Source: Methanoregula sp. PtaB.Bin085 (GTDB lineage: Archaea > Halobacteriota > Methanomicrobia > Methanomicrobiales > Methanospirillaceae). From it: a stretch of 64,000 nt of DNA. A program made the position numbers and the translations under genes. Shown here piece after piece: positions 18,628 to 26,303 of this stretch (position 1 is the first letter of the stretch; the number at the start of each line of letters is the position of its first letter). Under the pieces are notes generated by a model, which was given only the letters and a program-made list of their open reading frames with translations, was not told the origin of the DNA and ran no database searches. The DNA is taken from assembly GCF_002067035.1 (NCBI RefSeq), contig NZ_MVQB01000013.1:1-64000 (forward strand). Reading direction: 5' to 3'.

Positions 18628-19367
18628 AGGGAGTAATTTTAGCGGGAGGGACGGGAACACGATTGTACCCGTTGACTAAAGTGACAAACAAGCATCTGTT
18701 ACCAGTAGGCAAAGAACCGATGATCTTCAATCCTGTGAGGCAGCTCATCAGCGCCGGTATAACTGAAATTCTTGTCGTAACGGGAAAAGAGCATATGGGC
18801 GAAATCGTCAGGTTATTGGGGAGCGGTTGTGATTTTAACTGCAGCTTTACATTCCGCGTCCAGGAGACTGCCGGCGGCATTGCCGATGCTCTTGCCCTTG
18901 CGAGAGTATTTGCCAACGGTGACCGGATTGTAGTGATTCTGGGAGATAATATCCTCACCCACAGCATCCGAAAATATGTAGAATCCTTTCAGAAACAACC
19001 TTCCGGTGCGAAGGTGCTCCTGAAAAGGGTTGGGGATCCGGAACGATTCGGTGTTGCCGCTCTCGACGAGCAGAAAAAAATGATCATTCAGATCGATGAA
19101 AAACCTGAAAAACCCAAAAGCGATTATGCCGTGATAGGTGTATATATGTATGATTTCCGTGTGTTTGACGTCATCCAAACCATCAAACCATCTGATCGGG
19201 GAGAACTCGAGATCACATCGGTAAACAACTGGTATGTCGAGCATGATGCGTTGACTTATAATATGATTAATGGTGAGTGGACGGATGCCGGGACCTTCGA
19301 ATCACTCATGCAGGCTAACCGCATGCTGTTTGCTGTCAACAATATTATCCAGGATGATGAGGTTTGA
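18624..19367 (+). CDS. rfbA: Glucose-1-phosphate thymidylyltransferase
   Basis: This 247-residue nucleotidyltransferase makes dTDP-glucose, the first step of the pathway. The N-terminal signature KGVILAGGTGTRLYPLT is followed by KHLLPVGKEPMI, GDNIL and the late DAGTFESLMQAN; the length is that of short RmlA-like enzymes. The start is fixed by the ATGA overlap at 18624-18627; an upstream in-frame extension to 18450 would cover the methyltransferase in another frame. Next step: RfbB (16847-17902). Confidence 0.92.
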   Translation: MKGVILAGGTGTRLYPLTKVTNKHLLPVGKEPMIFNPVRQLISAGITEILVVTGKEHMGEIVRLLGSGCDFNCSFTFRVQETAGGIADALALARVFANGDRIVVILGDNILTHSIRKYVESFQKQPSGAKVLLKRVGDPERFGVAALDEQKKMIIQIDEKPEKPKSDYAVIGVYMYDFRVFDVIQTIKPSDRGELEITSVNNWYVEHDALTYNMINGEWTDAGTFESLMQANRMLFAVNNIIQDDEV

Positions 19368-20524
19368 TGCAGGTCCCTTTCACCCGCCCCTATCTTGCCG
19401 GCAACGAACTTCTTTACATAGAGGACGTACTTACATCGGTGTGTCAGGGGGGGCACATCTCTGGTGATGGAAAATACTCTCGTATGGTCCACGAAACCAT
19501 CGAAAAGACCTTTGGCGCCCGTAAAGCGTTATTGACAACATCCGGGACAACGTCACTTGAACTGGCTACGCAGCTTCTGGATCTCAAATTTGGTGACGAA
19601 GTGATCGTCCCGTCATATACGTTCTCATCAACAGTGAATCCAGTTGTTCTTGCAGGTGCAAGGCCCGTATTCGCTGATATCTGTCCTGACACCCTGAATA
19701 TTGATCCGGATGAGATCCGGCGGAAAATCACAAAAAAAACCCGTGCCATTTTTCCCGTTCATTATGGGGGGGTATCCTGCGCTATGGACGAGATCATGGA
19801 GATCTCAGCCGACCATAAGCTTAGCGTCGTCGAAGATGCCGCCCAGGCTGTCAATGCGAGATACCGGGGCAGGTACCTTGGAACGATCGGCGACTTTGGA
19901 TGCTATAGTTTTCACGAAACCAAGAACTATACCTGCGGTGAAGGTGGTGCGCTTCTCATAAATTCTGAGGATCCTGAGATCCTCGAGAGAGCAGAAGTAC
20001 TTCGGGAAAAGGGGACGAACCGGAACAAGTTTGACCGGGGAGAAGTCGATAAATATACTTGGGTTGACATCGGATCGAGTTACCTTCCCAGCGATATACT
20101 TGCCGCCGTCCTCTACGCTCAGCTGGAAAAACTTGATGAAATCCAAAAGATGCGTATGGAGATTTGGGACACGTACAACAGGGCATTCAAACCGTTTGAG
20201 GAACGCGGAATGATCCGGTTGCCGGTTGTGCCCCGCTATGCGGAACATAACGCACACTTGTTTTATATAATATTCCGTGATGAAATGACGCGGGATTTGG
20301 TTATGTCCCGGCTCAAGAGTTCGGGGATCCGAGCGGTTTTTCATTACGTGCCTCTCCACTCCTCCCCAATGGGTTTGAAAATGGGAAGTCGGAAAAAAGA
20401 CCTTCCGGTAACCGAAGAAATGAGCAGCAGGCTGTTGAGATTCCCGATATATGCGGGAATGGAACATGAGATATTGGAATATATCGTTCAAAAAACCATC
20501 AGTATTCTTAAGGAGTTGGAATGA
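19367..20524 (+). CDS. wecE: dTDP-4-amino-4,6-dideoxygalactose transaminase (WecE/RffA type)
   Basis: This PLP-dependent DegT/DnrJ/EryC1-family aminotransferase has 385 residues. It matches WecE closely along its length: PFTRPYLAGNELLYI, TTSGTTSLELA, VPVSYTF-like VPSYTFSSTVNPVV, VEDAAQAV, the PLP lysine in SFHETKNYTCGEGGA, EKGTNR and WVDIGSSYLPSD. It converts dTDP-4-keto-6-deoxyglucose to dTDP-4-amino-4,6-dideoxygalactose. The ATG at 19367 overlaps the rfbA stop by one base (TGATG); a TTG three bases earlier is less likely. The WecE-like EKGTNR and IGSS segments argue against perosamine- or quinovosamine-type aminotransferases. Confidence 0.9.
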   Translation: MQVPFTRPYLAGNELLYIEDVLTSVCQGGHISGDGKYSRMVHETIEKTFGARKALLTTSGTTSLELATQLLDLKFGDEVIVPSYTFSSTVNPVVLAGARPVFADICPDTLNIDPDEIRRKITKKTRAIFPVHYGGVSCAMDEIMEISADHKLSVVEDAAQAVNARYRGRYLGTIGDFGCYSFHETKNYTCGEGGALLINSEDPEILERAEVLREKGTNRNKFDRGEVDKYTWVDIGSSYLPSDILAAVLYAQLEKLDEIQKMRMEIWDTYNRAFKPFEERGMIRLPVVPRYAEHNAHLFYIIFRDEMTRDLVMSRLKSSGIRAVFHYVPLHSSPMGLKMGSRKKDLPVTEEMSSRLLRFPIYAGMEHEILEYIVQKTISILKELE

Positions 20525-20525
20525 T

Positions 20526-21326
20526 ATGCCGGATTATGACGCGATAAAAAAACATTGGGACGATCTTTCGGTCAATGAAGGTTCCTATAAGGCCTCTTGG
20601 GACGATTTTTATATGCTGCAGAAGGAACTATCTGAAATATGTCGCCATATTCAGGGCAACGAATCGATCTGCGACATCGGGTGCAATAACGGCTACTGCG
20701 ACTTCAGGCTCCTATCTCAGTATGACAAGATCCAGATTACGGGTATTGATTTTTCAGAGAAATTAATTTCAGAAGCCAGTACACAGCTGGAGAAATCTGG
20801 ATTCAAGGGCAGGGCATCGTTTTTTACCGGAAATATTCTTAATCCTGACACATTTCCGCAGCAAAAGTTCGATCTTGTCCTGATTAAAAGAGTACTCATC
20901 AATCTTCTGGATGAGAACGATCAGATCCTCGCGCTTAAAAATGTTCAAACTCTGTTGAATAGTAACGGACGGATAATTCTGTCCGAAGCCATTGAAGAAA
21001 ACTGGGAGCGGCTCAATAGGCTCAGGAGGGAATTCGGGCTTGAAGAGCTAAAACAACCATGGCATAACCGGTATCTTTCAAAATCTGTTATTGATTTCAT
21101 TTATACGAATTTCGAAGTTGAAACCGATGATGATTATTCCAGTTCCTATTACATCATTTCGCGTGTGTTCCATCCATGGATAAAGAAGATCAACAATGAT
21201 AAACAACTGGAATATGTCAGCGAAATCAATCGAATGGCATCCATGGTTCCCAATTTCGGAGATTATGGTACTCAGCGGCTCCTGATATTATCCCTAAAAG
21301 AAATCGAGAGGAATCATGCAGAATAA
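20526..21326 (+). CDS. Class I SAM-dependent methyltransferase
   Basis: This 266-residue methyltransferase has motif I ICDIGCNNGYCDFRLL (~43-58), motif II ITGIDFSEKLI and a motif-IV-like DLVLIKRVLINLLD. The true start is the ATG at 20526, one base past the wecE stop and preceded by aaggagttgg; the longer frame from 20451 lies inside wecE. It overlaps the next glycosyltransferase by 11 bases. Its place between amino-sugar synthesis and the ArnC-like enzyme suggests it methylates the deoxyamino sugar or a neighbouring residue; this is inference. Confidence 0.82.
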   Translation: MPDYDAIKKHWDDLSVNEGSYKASWDDFYMLQKELSEICRHIQGNESICDIGCNNGYCDFRLLSQYDKIQITGIDFSEKLISEASTQLEKSGFKGRASFFTGNILNPDTFPQQKFDLVLIKRVLINLLDENDQILALKNVQTLLNSNGRIILSEAIEENWERLNRLRREFGLEELKQPWHNRYLSKSVIDFIYTNFEVETDDDYSSSYYIISRVFHPWIKKINNDKQLEYVSEINRMASMVPNFGDYGTQRLLILSLKEIERNHAE

Positions 21327-22254
21327 CACCGAGTATTCTATTGTTGTTCCGGTTTTTAACAGTGAGAAATCCCTCGAGGAACTGCTTACACGCCTCAATC
21401 GTCTCTTCCATCCCATATCAGAATCGTATGAAATTATTCTTGTCGATGATCGAAGTATAGATTCCAGCTGGGATATTCTCAAGAGACTTCATGCCGACAA
21501 TTCAAAAATTAAAATAATCAGGCTTATACGGAATTTCGGGCAGCATAACGCATTGCTTGCCGGGTTGAATATCTGCACTGGAAAAATCATTATCACACTG
21601 GACGATGACCTTCAGCATCCCCCAGAAGAGATACCGAAGCTCATTGCGAAATTAAAAGAGGGTTTTTTCGTAGTTTATGGAAAATATCCCCCGGAAAATG
21701 ACAGCCGTATTGAAAATTTTTTAAGTCGGCTGTACCAAAAGATCATCCATATAATTCTGGATATCCCCCAAGAAATTTTTATCTCGAGTTTTGTAATTTA
21801 CCAAAGAGAGATTGTTCAGAATATTATCACAATAAAAAGTTCCTACCCTTTTTTACCAGCTATGACAGTACGATCTGCACCGGTCAGCAAAATTACGAAT
21901 GTGGATGTTGCCCATCAGAAACGTAAAAAGGGCTCTTCCAACTATGGATTAATAAGATATTTCAAATATTCGCTGAACCTTATAATCAATTACTCTTCGA
22001 TGCCCCTGGTTTTTGTCGCTTCTTTAGGAATCCTTCTGAGTATTTTCAGCATCTTTTTTGGATTCTGGATAATTATCCAGAAAATTATCAACCCCTCATA
22101 TGGTATAATGGGCTGGAATTCCCTAATGGTAGCAATTTGTTTCCTTGGTGGGGCAATACTCATGTCCATGGGGATCCTTGGGGAATACCTTCGCAGGATC
22201 CTTGCCGAAACCTCCTATGGCCAGCAATATGTGATTAGTGAAATAGATGCATAA
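21316..22254 (+). CDS. ArnC-like GT2 polyprenyl-phosphate glycosyltransferase
   Basis: This 312-residue GT2 enzyme strongly resembles ArnC: YSIVVPVFNSEKSLEELL, the conserved RNFGQHNALLAGLN, TLDDDLQHPPEEIPKL (DxD-type metal site) and two C-terminal helices ending in MGILGEYLRRILAETS. ArnC moves a 4-amino-4-deoxy sugar derivative from a nucleotide onto polyprenyl phosphate in the cytoplasm. Here the likely donor is the dTDP-4-amino/acetamido-4,6-dideoxygalactose made by the upstream genes. Two small EmrE-like proteins and a GT-C enzyme follow, paralleling ArnEF and ArnT. Confidence 0.85.
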   Translation: MQNNTEYSIVVPVFNSEKSLEELLTRLNRLFHPISESYEIILVDDRSIDSSWDILKRLHADNSKIKIIRLIRNFGQHNALLAGLNICTGKIIITLDDDLQHPPEEIPKLIAKLKEGFFVVYGKYPPENDSRIENFLSRLYQKIIHIILDIPQEIFISSFVIYQREIVQNIITIKSSYPFLPAMTVRSAPVSKITNVDVAHQKRKKGSSNYGLIRYFKYSLNLIINYSSMPLVFVASLGILLSIFSIFFGFWIIIQKIINPSYGIMGWNSLMVAICFLGGAILMSMGILGEYLRRILAETSYGQQYVISEIDA

Positions 22255-22280
22255 TTATTATTCATGAAACAGGATCCACA

Positions 22281-23269
22281 ATGACGGTCGATATGATGGA
22301 TTCCGGCGATATCGAGGCGTTATCTGACATCTCTTCCAGGTACCCTTTCAAACCCTATTACTATTATTCCCGGTACCGAAGTTCAATTGGACGATATATG
22401 ATCGCAGATATCAAGCAGCTAATGAACGATCGAAATACTTATTCCCTGTGCCTGAGGGAGCAGGGGGAAATAACCGCGTTTGCCGTCATTAAAAAATCAT
22501 CAACCGAATCGCTTCATTTCAAGAAAAAGATGTTCGCGGTTGAGTATATCTTTTCTATGGGTTCGTTCCGAAATTCAGTCACTAATAAAAAAATGATGCT
22601 GGATTTTTTCAGGTCGGAAATCATGCCAGACTATGATATGATCTCCGCCAGGGTGGATTGCGGGGATTTATCAACCATCCATATCCTCGAACAGGAATCA
22701 TTCAGAATGATGGATTGCCTGATTACCTATTCCTCCGCAACGTTTCGGAAAAAAATACCTGCAGCAGCCAACCCTATATCATTCGGTTATTTGAGAAATC
22801 TGATCGCGAAAAAATCATCAGGATTGCCAAAGACTCATTCACCCTTGATCGCTTCCACTCGGATCCGAATTTTCCGAAGGCTGAATGCGATACCTTATAC
22901 GCGGGTTTCGCAAAAGATGCAATGCGAGGTATCGGTGCGGATGTTATCATGATAGCCGAAACGGAAGGAGACGTCGTGGGTTTCATAACTATCGAGAAGG
23001 AAAACCATAATCTGGCAAGATACGGAATTAAAATTGGTACATTCGTACTCAATGCAGTCTCACCTCAGTATCGGAATCTTGGTATCTACTCCGCATTGAT
23101 AAAAAACAGTATTCGGTTTATCAGTAACTATGCAAATCTGGTTGAAGTCAGAACACAGGCCAATAATGTGCCGGTCTTCCATACACTTCTGAAAAACGGA
23201 TTCCATCCAGTAAGAACCCAGATTACCTTCCATCATTGGAATCCGATAACGACATCCATAACCTATTAG
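22281..23269 (+). pseudogene. WecD/RffC-like GNAT acetyltransferase interrupted by a one-base frameshift
   Basis: Two overlapping frames together read as one ~329-residue protein. The first (from ATG 22281) gives an N-terminal domain ending ...HILEQESFRMMDCLITYSSATFRKK; the second continues ...QPYIIRLFEKSDREKIIRIA into a GNAT domain with DRFHSDPNFPKAECDTLYAGF, VGFITIE and SPQYRNLGIYSALI (acetyl-CoA loop). They meet at a run of seven A (22749-22755); one extra A, or a -1 slip, joins them. The two-domain layout matches WecD, which acetylates dTDP-4-amino-4,6-dideoxygalactose to dTDP-Fuc4NAc. It may be a real mutation, phase-variable slippage, transcriptional slippage or a sequencing error; the sequence alone cannot decide. 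The second frame has its own ATG at 22658 but no clear ribosome-binding site. Confidence 0.78.
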
Positions 23270-23309
23270 TTTTGAAAAAAAATGAATGAATGAATTCGAG
23301 GATTTGAGT

Positions 23310-23678
23310 ATGAGCCGGAATTTCTATATCATATTCATCATTCTTTCAATTCTGTTTCAGGCATTCAGCGGAATATTTGGGAAATATGCAGCGCTGTCAC
23401 TCATCCCGTCAGGTCCGCTGGCAATCTTTTCGAATAGTTTTTACCTCCTTTCGATCGGATGCATGATCCTTCAGGCAATTGTCTGGCAGGTTGCACTCAC
23501 ACAATACGATATCTCGCTCGTCTATCCTTTTCAAAGCATAACAATGATCGTTGTTCTTTTCCTGTCCTTTCAATTATTCGGCGAGACAATTTCCGTATTC
23601 AATATCACCGGAATCGCAATAATTTTTATGGGAATATATTTTTTAAGCCGTGAGATCCCAGGAGGAATAAAGCAATGA
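23310..23678 (+). CDS. Small EamA/SMR-type transporter subunit, ArnE/ArnF-like (first of pair)
   Basis: This 122-residue protein has four predicted membrane helices. The start chosen is MSRNFYII at 23310, which begins just before the first helix; an upstream ATG at 23286 adds eight polar residues. FGKYAALSLIPSGPL in the first half and LTQYDISLVYPFQSIT are typical of half-size DMT transporters such as ArnE/ArnF, which move aminoarabinosyl-polyprenyl phosphate to the outer face. It overlaps its partner by ATGA (23675-23678), so the two are probably made together and act as a heterodimer flipping the lipid-linked sugar made by the ArnC-like enzyme. Confidence 0.78.
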   Translation: MSRNFYIIFIILSILFQAFSGIFGKYAALSLIPSGPLAIFSNSFYLLSIGCMILQAIVWQVALTQYDISLVYPFQSITMIVVLFLSFQLFGETISVFNITGIAIIFMGIYFLSREIPGGIKQ

Positions 23679-24013
23679 CAATGCTTTATTATGGTATTGC
23701 CGGATGTTCAATACTGTTAACCGGGCTTGCCCAGGTTCTTTTAAAAACTGGCGCCACACAAAAAAGCAGTGACGAGAACATTTACCTGAACAGGTTTACT
23801 CTCAGTGGTTATTCAATTCTGCTTCTCGTAACAATTCTGACGGTTTACTCCCTACAGGGCATCGAACTGAAAACATTCTACGCAGCTGCGTATTCTCTTG
23901 CAATTGTTATTGTGACCGTGCTTTCCGGGATTTTTCTCAGGGAACATTTATCCCGGAACAAACTTACAGGGATCTTACTGATCCTCATCGGGATCATTGT
24001 TTTTAACCTTTAG
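23675..24013 (+). CDS. Small EamA/SMR-type transporter subunit, ArnE/ArnF-like (second of pair)
   Basis: This 112-residue, four-helix protein resembles half an EamA transporter: GLAQVLLKTGA at the end of helix 1 and AAAYSLAIVIVTVLSGIFL before the final helix LTGILLILIGIIVFNL. It is coupled to the preceding gene by a four-base overlap. Each member alone is too short for a full ten-helix DMT permease, which supports a heterodimer. The C-terminus ends right after helix 4, as in SMR proteins. Confidence 0.78.
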   Translation: MTMLYYGIAGCSILLTGLAQVLLKTGATQKSSDENIYLNRFTLSGYSILLLVTILTVYSLQGIELKTFYAAAYSLAIVIVTVLSGIFLREHLSRNKLTGILLILIGIIVFNL

Positions 24014-24086
24014 TTCATGAAAGAATGAGCATTATTTTATTTGATCCATTTCCAAATAGATTAATGAATTTTTCCGGAGTGCCTTG

Positions 24087-26285
24087 ATGGATTCTGAAAA
24101 ATCCCCTTTGATTGTTGAACTCTTAACCTATGTTGTTGCTTTTTTCAGTTCAATTATCATCGCCTCAGTCATATTGCACCTCTGGGCAGCAGATCTGGCC
24201 GTTCCATTCTCGTATTCCGGGGATGTCAATTCAATCGGGCTCTGGATAAAAAGTGTCATCGATGAGGGATGGTATTTCCATAATAGTCAGGTCGGGATGC
24301 CTTTCGGCCTCGATATGCTGGATTTTCCCTTCAATGCCACGTTTGAATTTCTGATAATCAAATGTGTTGCATTGTTTTCATCGGATTACGCCGTTATTCT
24401 GAATATTGTCTATCTGGCGTCGTTCCCTCTCACGACGCTGACTTCAGTATTTGTCTTCAGACAGCTGAAAATATCCCGCACGATTGCAGTTTTTGGAGGC
24501 CTTCTCTACACATTTATCCCATACCATTTCCTCAGAGGTGAGGATCATTTTCTCTTCTCGCAGTATTATTTACTGCCACTGGTTATTCTGGTAACAATCT
24601 GGATTGCCGGGAACGAAGATTTGTTGGGGAAAGGCCGGAATATGCCAAACTGGAAAATTATCATCTCTGTTTTCACATGTATTTTGATCGGTCTGACCAC
24701 CGTGTACTACACGTATTTTTCCTGTTTTTTCCTGCTTGTCGGAGGATGCTATACATTTTTTGTATACCATCAAAAAAGAAATTTTTTTACCGCAATATCC
24801 TTCATTGTCATCGCGACTGTAATCATGTTTCTGTGCCTAACCCCGGCCCTGATCCATCAGCTTGAATATGGTCCGAATCCCACAGCGTGGCAGAGGACAC
24901 CGGGTGATGCAGAAATCTATGGATTGAAGATTATCCAGCTGCTTCTCCCGATTCACGACCATTTCATTCCTACGTTCGCGGCTGCATCCGATAATTACCA
25001 GCAATACGCACCCCTGGTGAATGAAAATGCAACATCTTCCCTGGGCCTGCTTGGGAGTATTGGATTTCTGCTTTTGCTGTGGGGATTGCTCATCGGAAAA
25101 TTACCGTTTGCTGGAATCTTTGGCACTGAGATACGGTCCGAATTCCAGTCCCTTTTCATAAAGTTGTCAGTCCTGAATATTTCAGCAGTACTTCTGGCAA
25201 CAATAGGTGGATTTGGGGCCATAATTGCCTATGTATTCCCGTACATCCGTGGTTATAACAGGATAAGTGTTTTCATCTCATTCTTCTCAATCCTGGCGTT
25301 CATGATTTACCTGCAGATCATTTCCGATAAATACGGACATCGAAAGCATCTTACTGCAATATTCTTGATTGTCATTGTCTCTCTACTCATATTCGGTATC
25401 CAGGATATGTCAAATAGTCACTATGTCCCAGCCTATGACGCGATAAAAGCTGAATATCATTCTGACGATAATTTTGTCAGGCAGATTGAATCACATTTAC
25501 CAGAAGGTGCCATGGTATTCCAACTTCCCTACATGCAGTTCCTTGGTGGGGGCCTCCCGAATAAGATTTTTTATTACGACCCCCTGAAACCTTACCTTCA
25601 TTCCAGGTTCCTTCGGTGGAGCTATGGTACCATGATCGATCGGTCCGGGGATTTGTGGCAGAGGGAAATCTCTCAAAGACCTCTCGACTCCCTGGCAGAG
25701 TCATTGAGTTATTCTGGTTTTTCAGGAATCTGGATTGATACCTTTGGGTACAAGAATCCTGAAGAAGTCGTTGCCCGCCTTAAACTGATACTGGGTACGG
25801 AGCCGATATCGAGCGAAAATGGCCGGTACGTTTTTTTCGATATGCGGCAATACAACAAAAAACTGAGAGAGCATCTCACCGATCAGGAATTCCTGAAAAA
25901 ACAATATCTCACACTCAACCCGATAATCCCCCGCTGGGGGCAGGGATTCTCTGTTTTTGAGAGCGACCCGGATAATAACTGGCGATGGGCTTCATCTTCT
26001 GGTACCGTTTTTTTTGATAATCCCACACCGGAAAACAGGGTGATACTTATTAATACAACCATACGGACCGGATGGTCGGAAAATGCCAATGTTACAATAC
26101 AATCCAGTGAGTTCTCAGACACCCTCGCTGTTAATAATCTCGGTACGTTGTATGAGCGGAAGATTATCGTCCCTCCCGGGAGCTATTCCGTAACATTCCA
26201 TTGCGATGCTGCAAGAGTACCTGTTTCAGATCCACGAAACCTCGTTTTCAGAATGGACAATTTCAAAACGCTGGAGATCATGTAA
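24087..26285 (+). CDS. GT-C-type multi-spanning membrane glycosyltransferase (putative)
   Basis: This 732-residue protein has roughly ten to eleven membrane helices in its first ~440 residues and a ~290-residue extracytoplasmic C-terminal part. An early acidic loop (SYSGDVNSIGLWIKSVIDEG, residues ~50-70) and the PYHFLRGEDHF segment fit a polyprenyl-phosphate-sugar-dependent GT-C fold, where loop acidic residues are catalytic. It is the last gene of the dTDP-sugar operon and would be the natural counterpart of ArnT. The start is ATG 24087 with CGGAG seven bases upstream; a TTG at 24084 is possible. No specific GT family can be assigned with certainty. It ends 18 bases from the convergent 26304-28430 gene. 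Confidence 0.65.
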   Translation: MDSEKSPLIVELLTYVVAFFSSIIIASVILHLWAADLAVPFSYSGDVNSIGLWIKSVIDEGWYFHNSQVGMPFGLDMLDFPFNATFEFLIIKCVALFSSDYAVILNIVYLASFPLTTLTSVFVFRQLKISRTIAVFGGLLYTFIPYHFLRGEDHFLFSQYYLLPLVILVTIWIAGNEDLLGKGRNMPNWKIIISVFTCILIGLTTVYYTYFSCFFLLVGGCYTFFVYHQKRNFFTAISFIVIATVIMFLCLTPALIHQLEYGPNPTAWQRTPGDAEIYGLKIIQLLLPIHDHFIPTFAAASDNYQQYAPLVNENATSSLGLLGSIGFLLLLWGLLIGKLPFAGIFGTEIRSEFQSLFIKLSVLNISAVLLATIGGFGAIIAYVFPYIRGYNRISVFISFFSILAFMIYLQIISDKYGHRKHLTAIFLIVIVSLLIFGIQDMSNSHYVPAYDAIKAEYHSDDNFVRQIESHLPEGAMVFQLPYMQFLGGGLPNKIFYYDPLKPYLHSRFLRWSYGTMIDRSGDLWQREISQRPLDSLAESLSYSGFSGIWIDTFGYKNPEEVVARLKLILGTEPISSENGRYVFFDMRQYNKKLREHLTDQEFLKKQYLTLNPIIPRWGQGFSVFESDPDNNWRWASSSGTVFFDNPTPENRVILINTTIRTGWSENANVTIQSSEFSDTLAVNNLGTLYERKIIVPPGSYSVTFHCDAARVPVSDPRNLVFRMDNFKTLEIM

Positions 26286-26303
26286 TTTTTTTTAAAATAA
26301 TAA

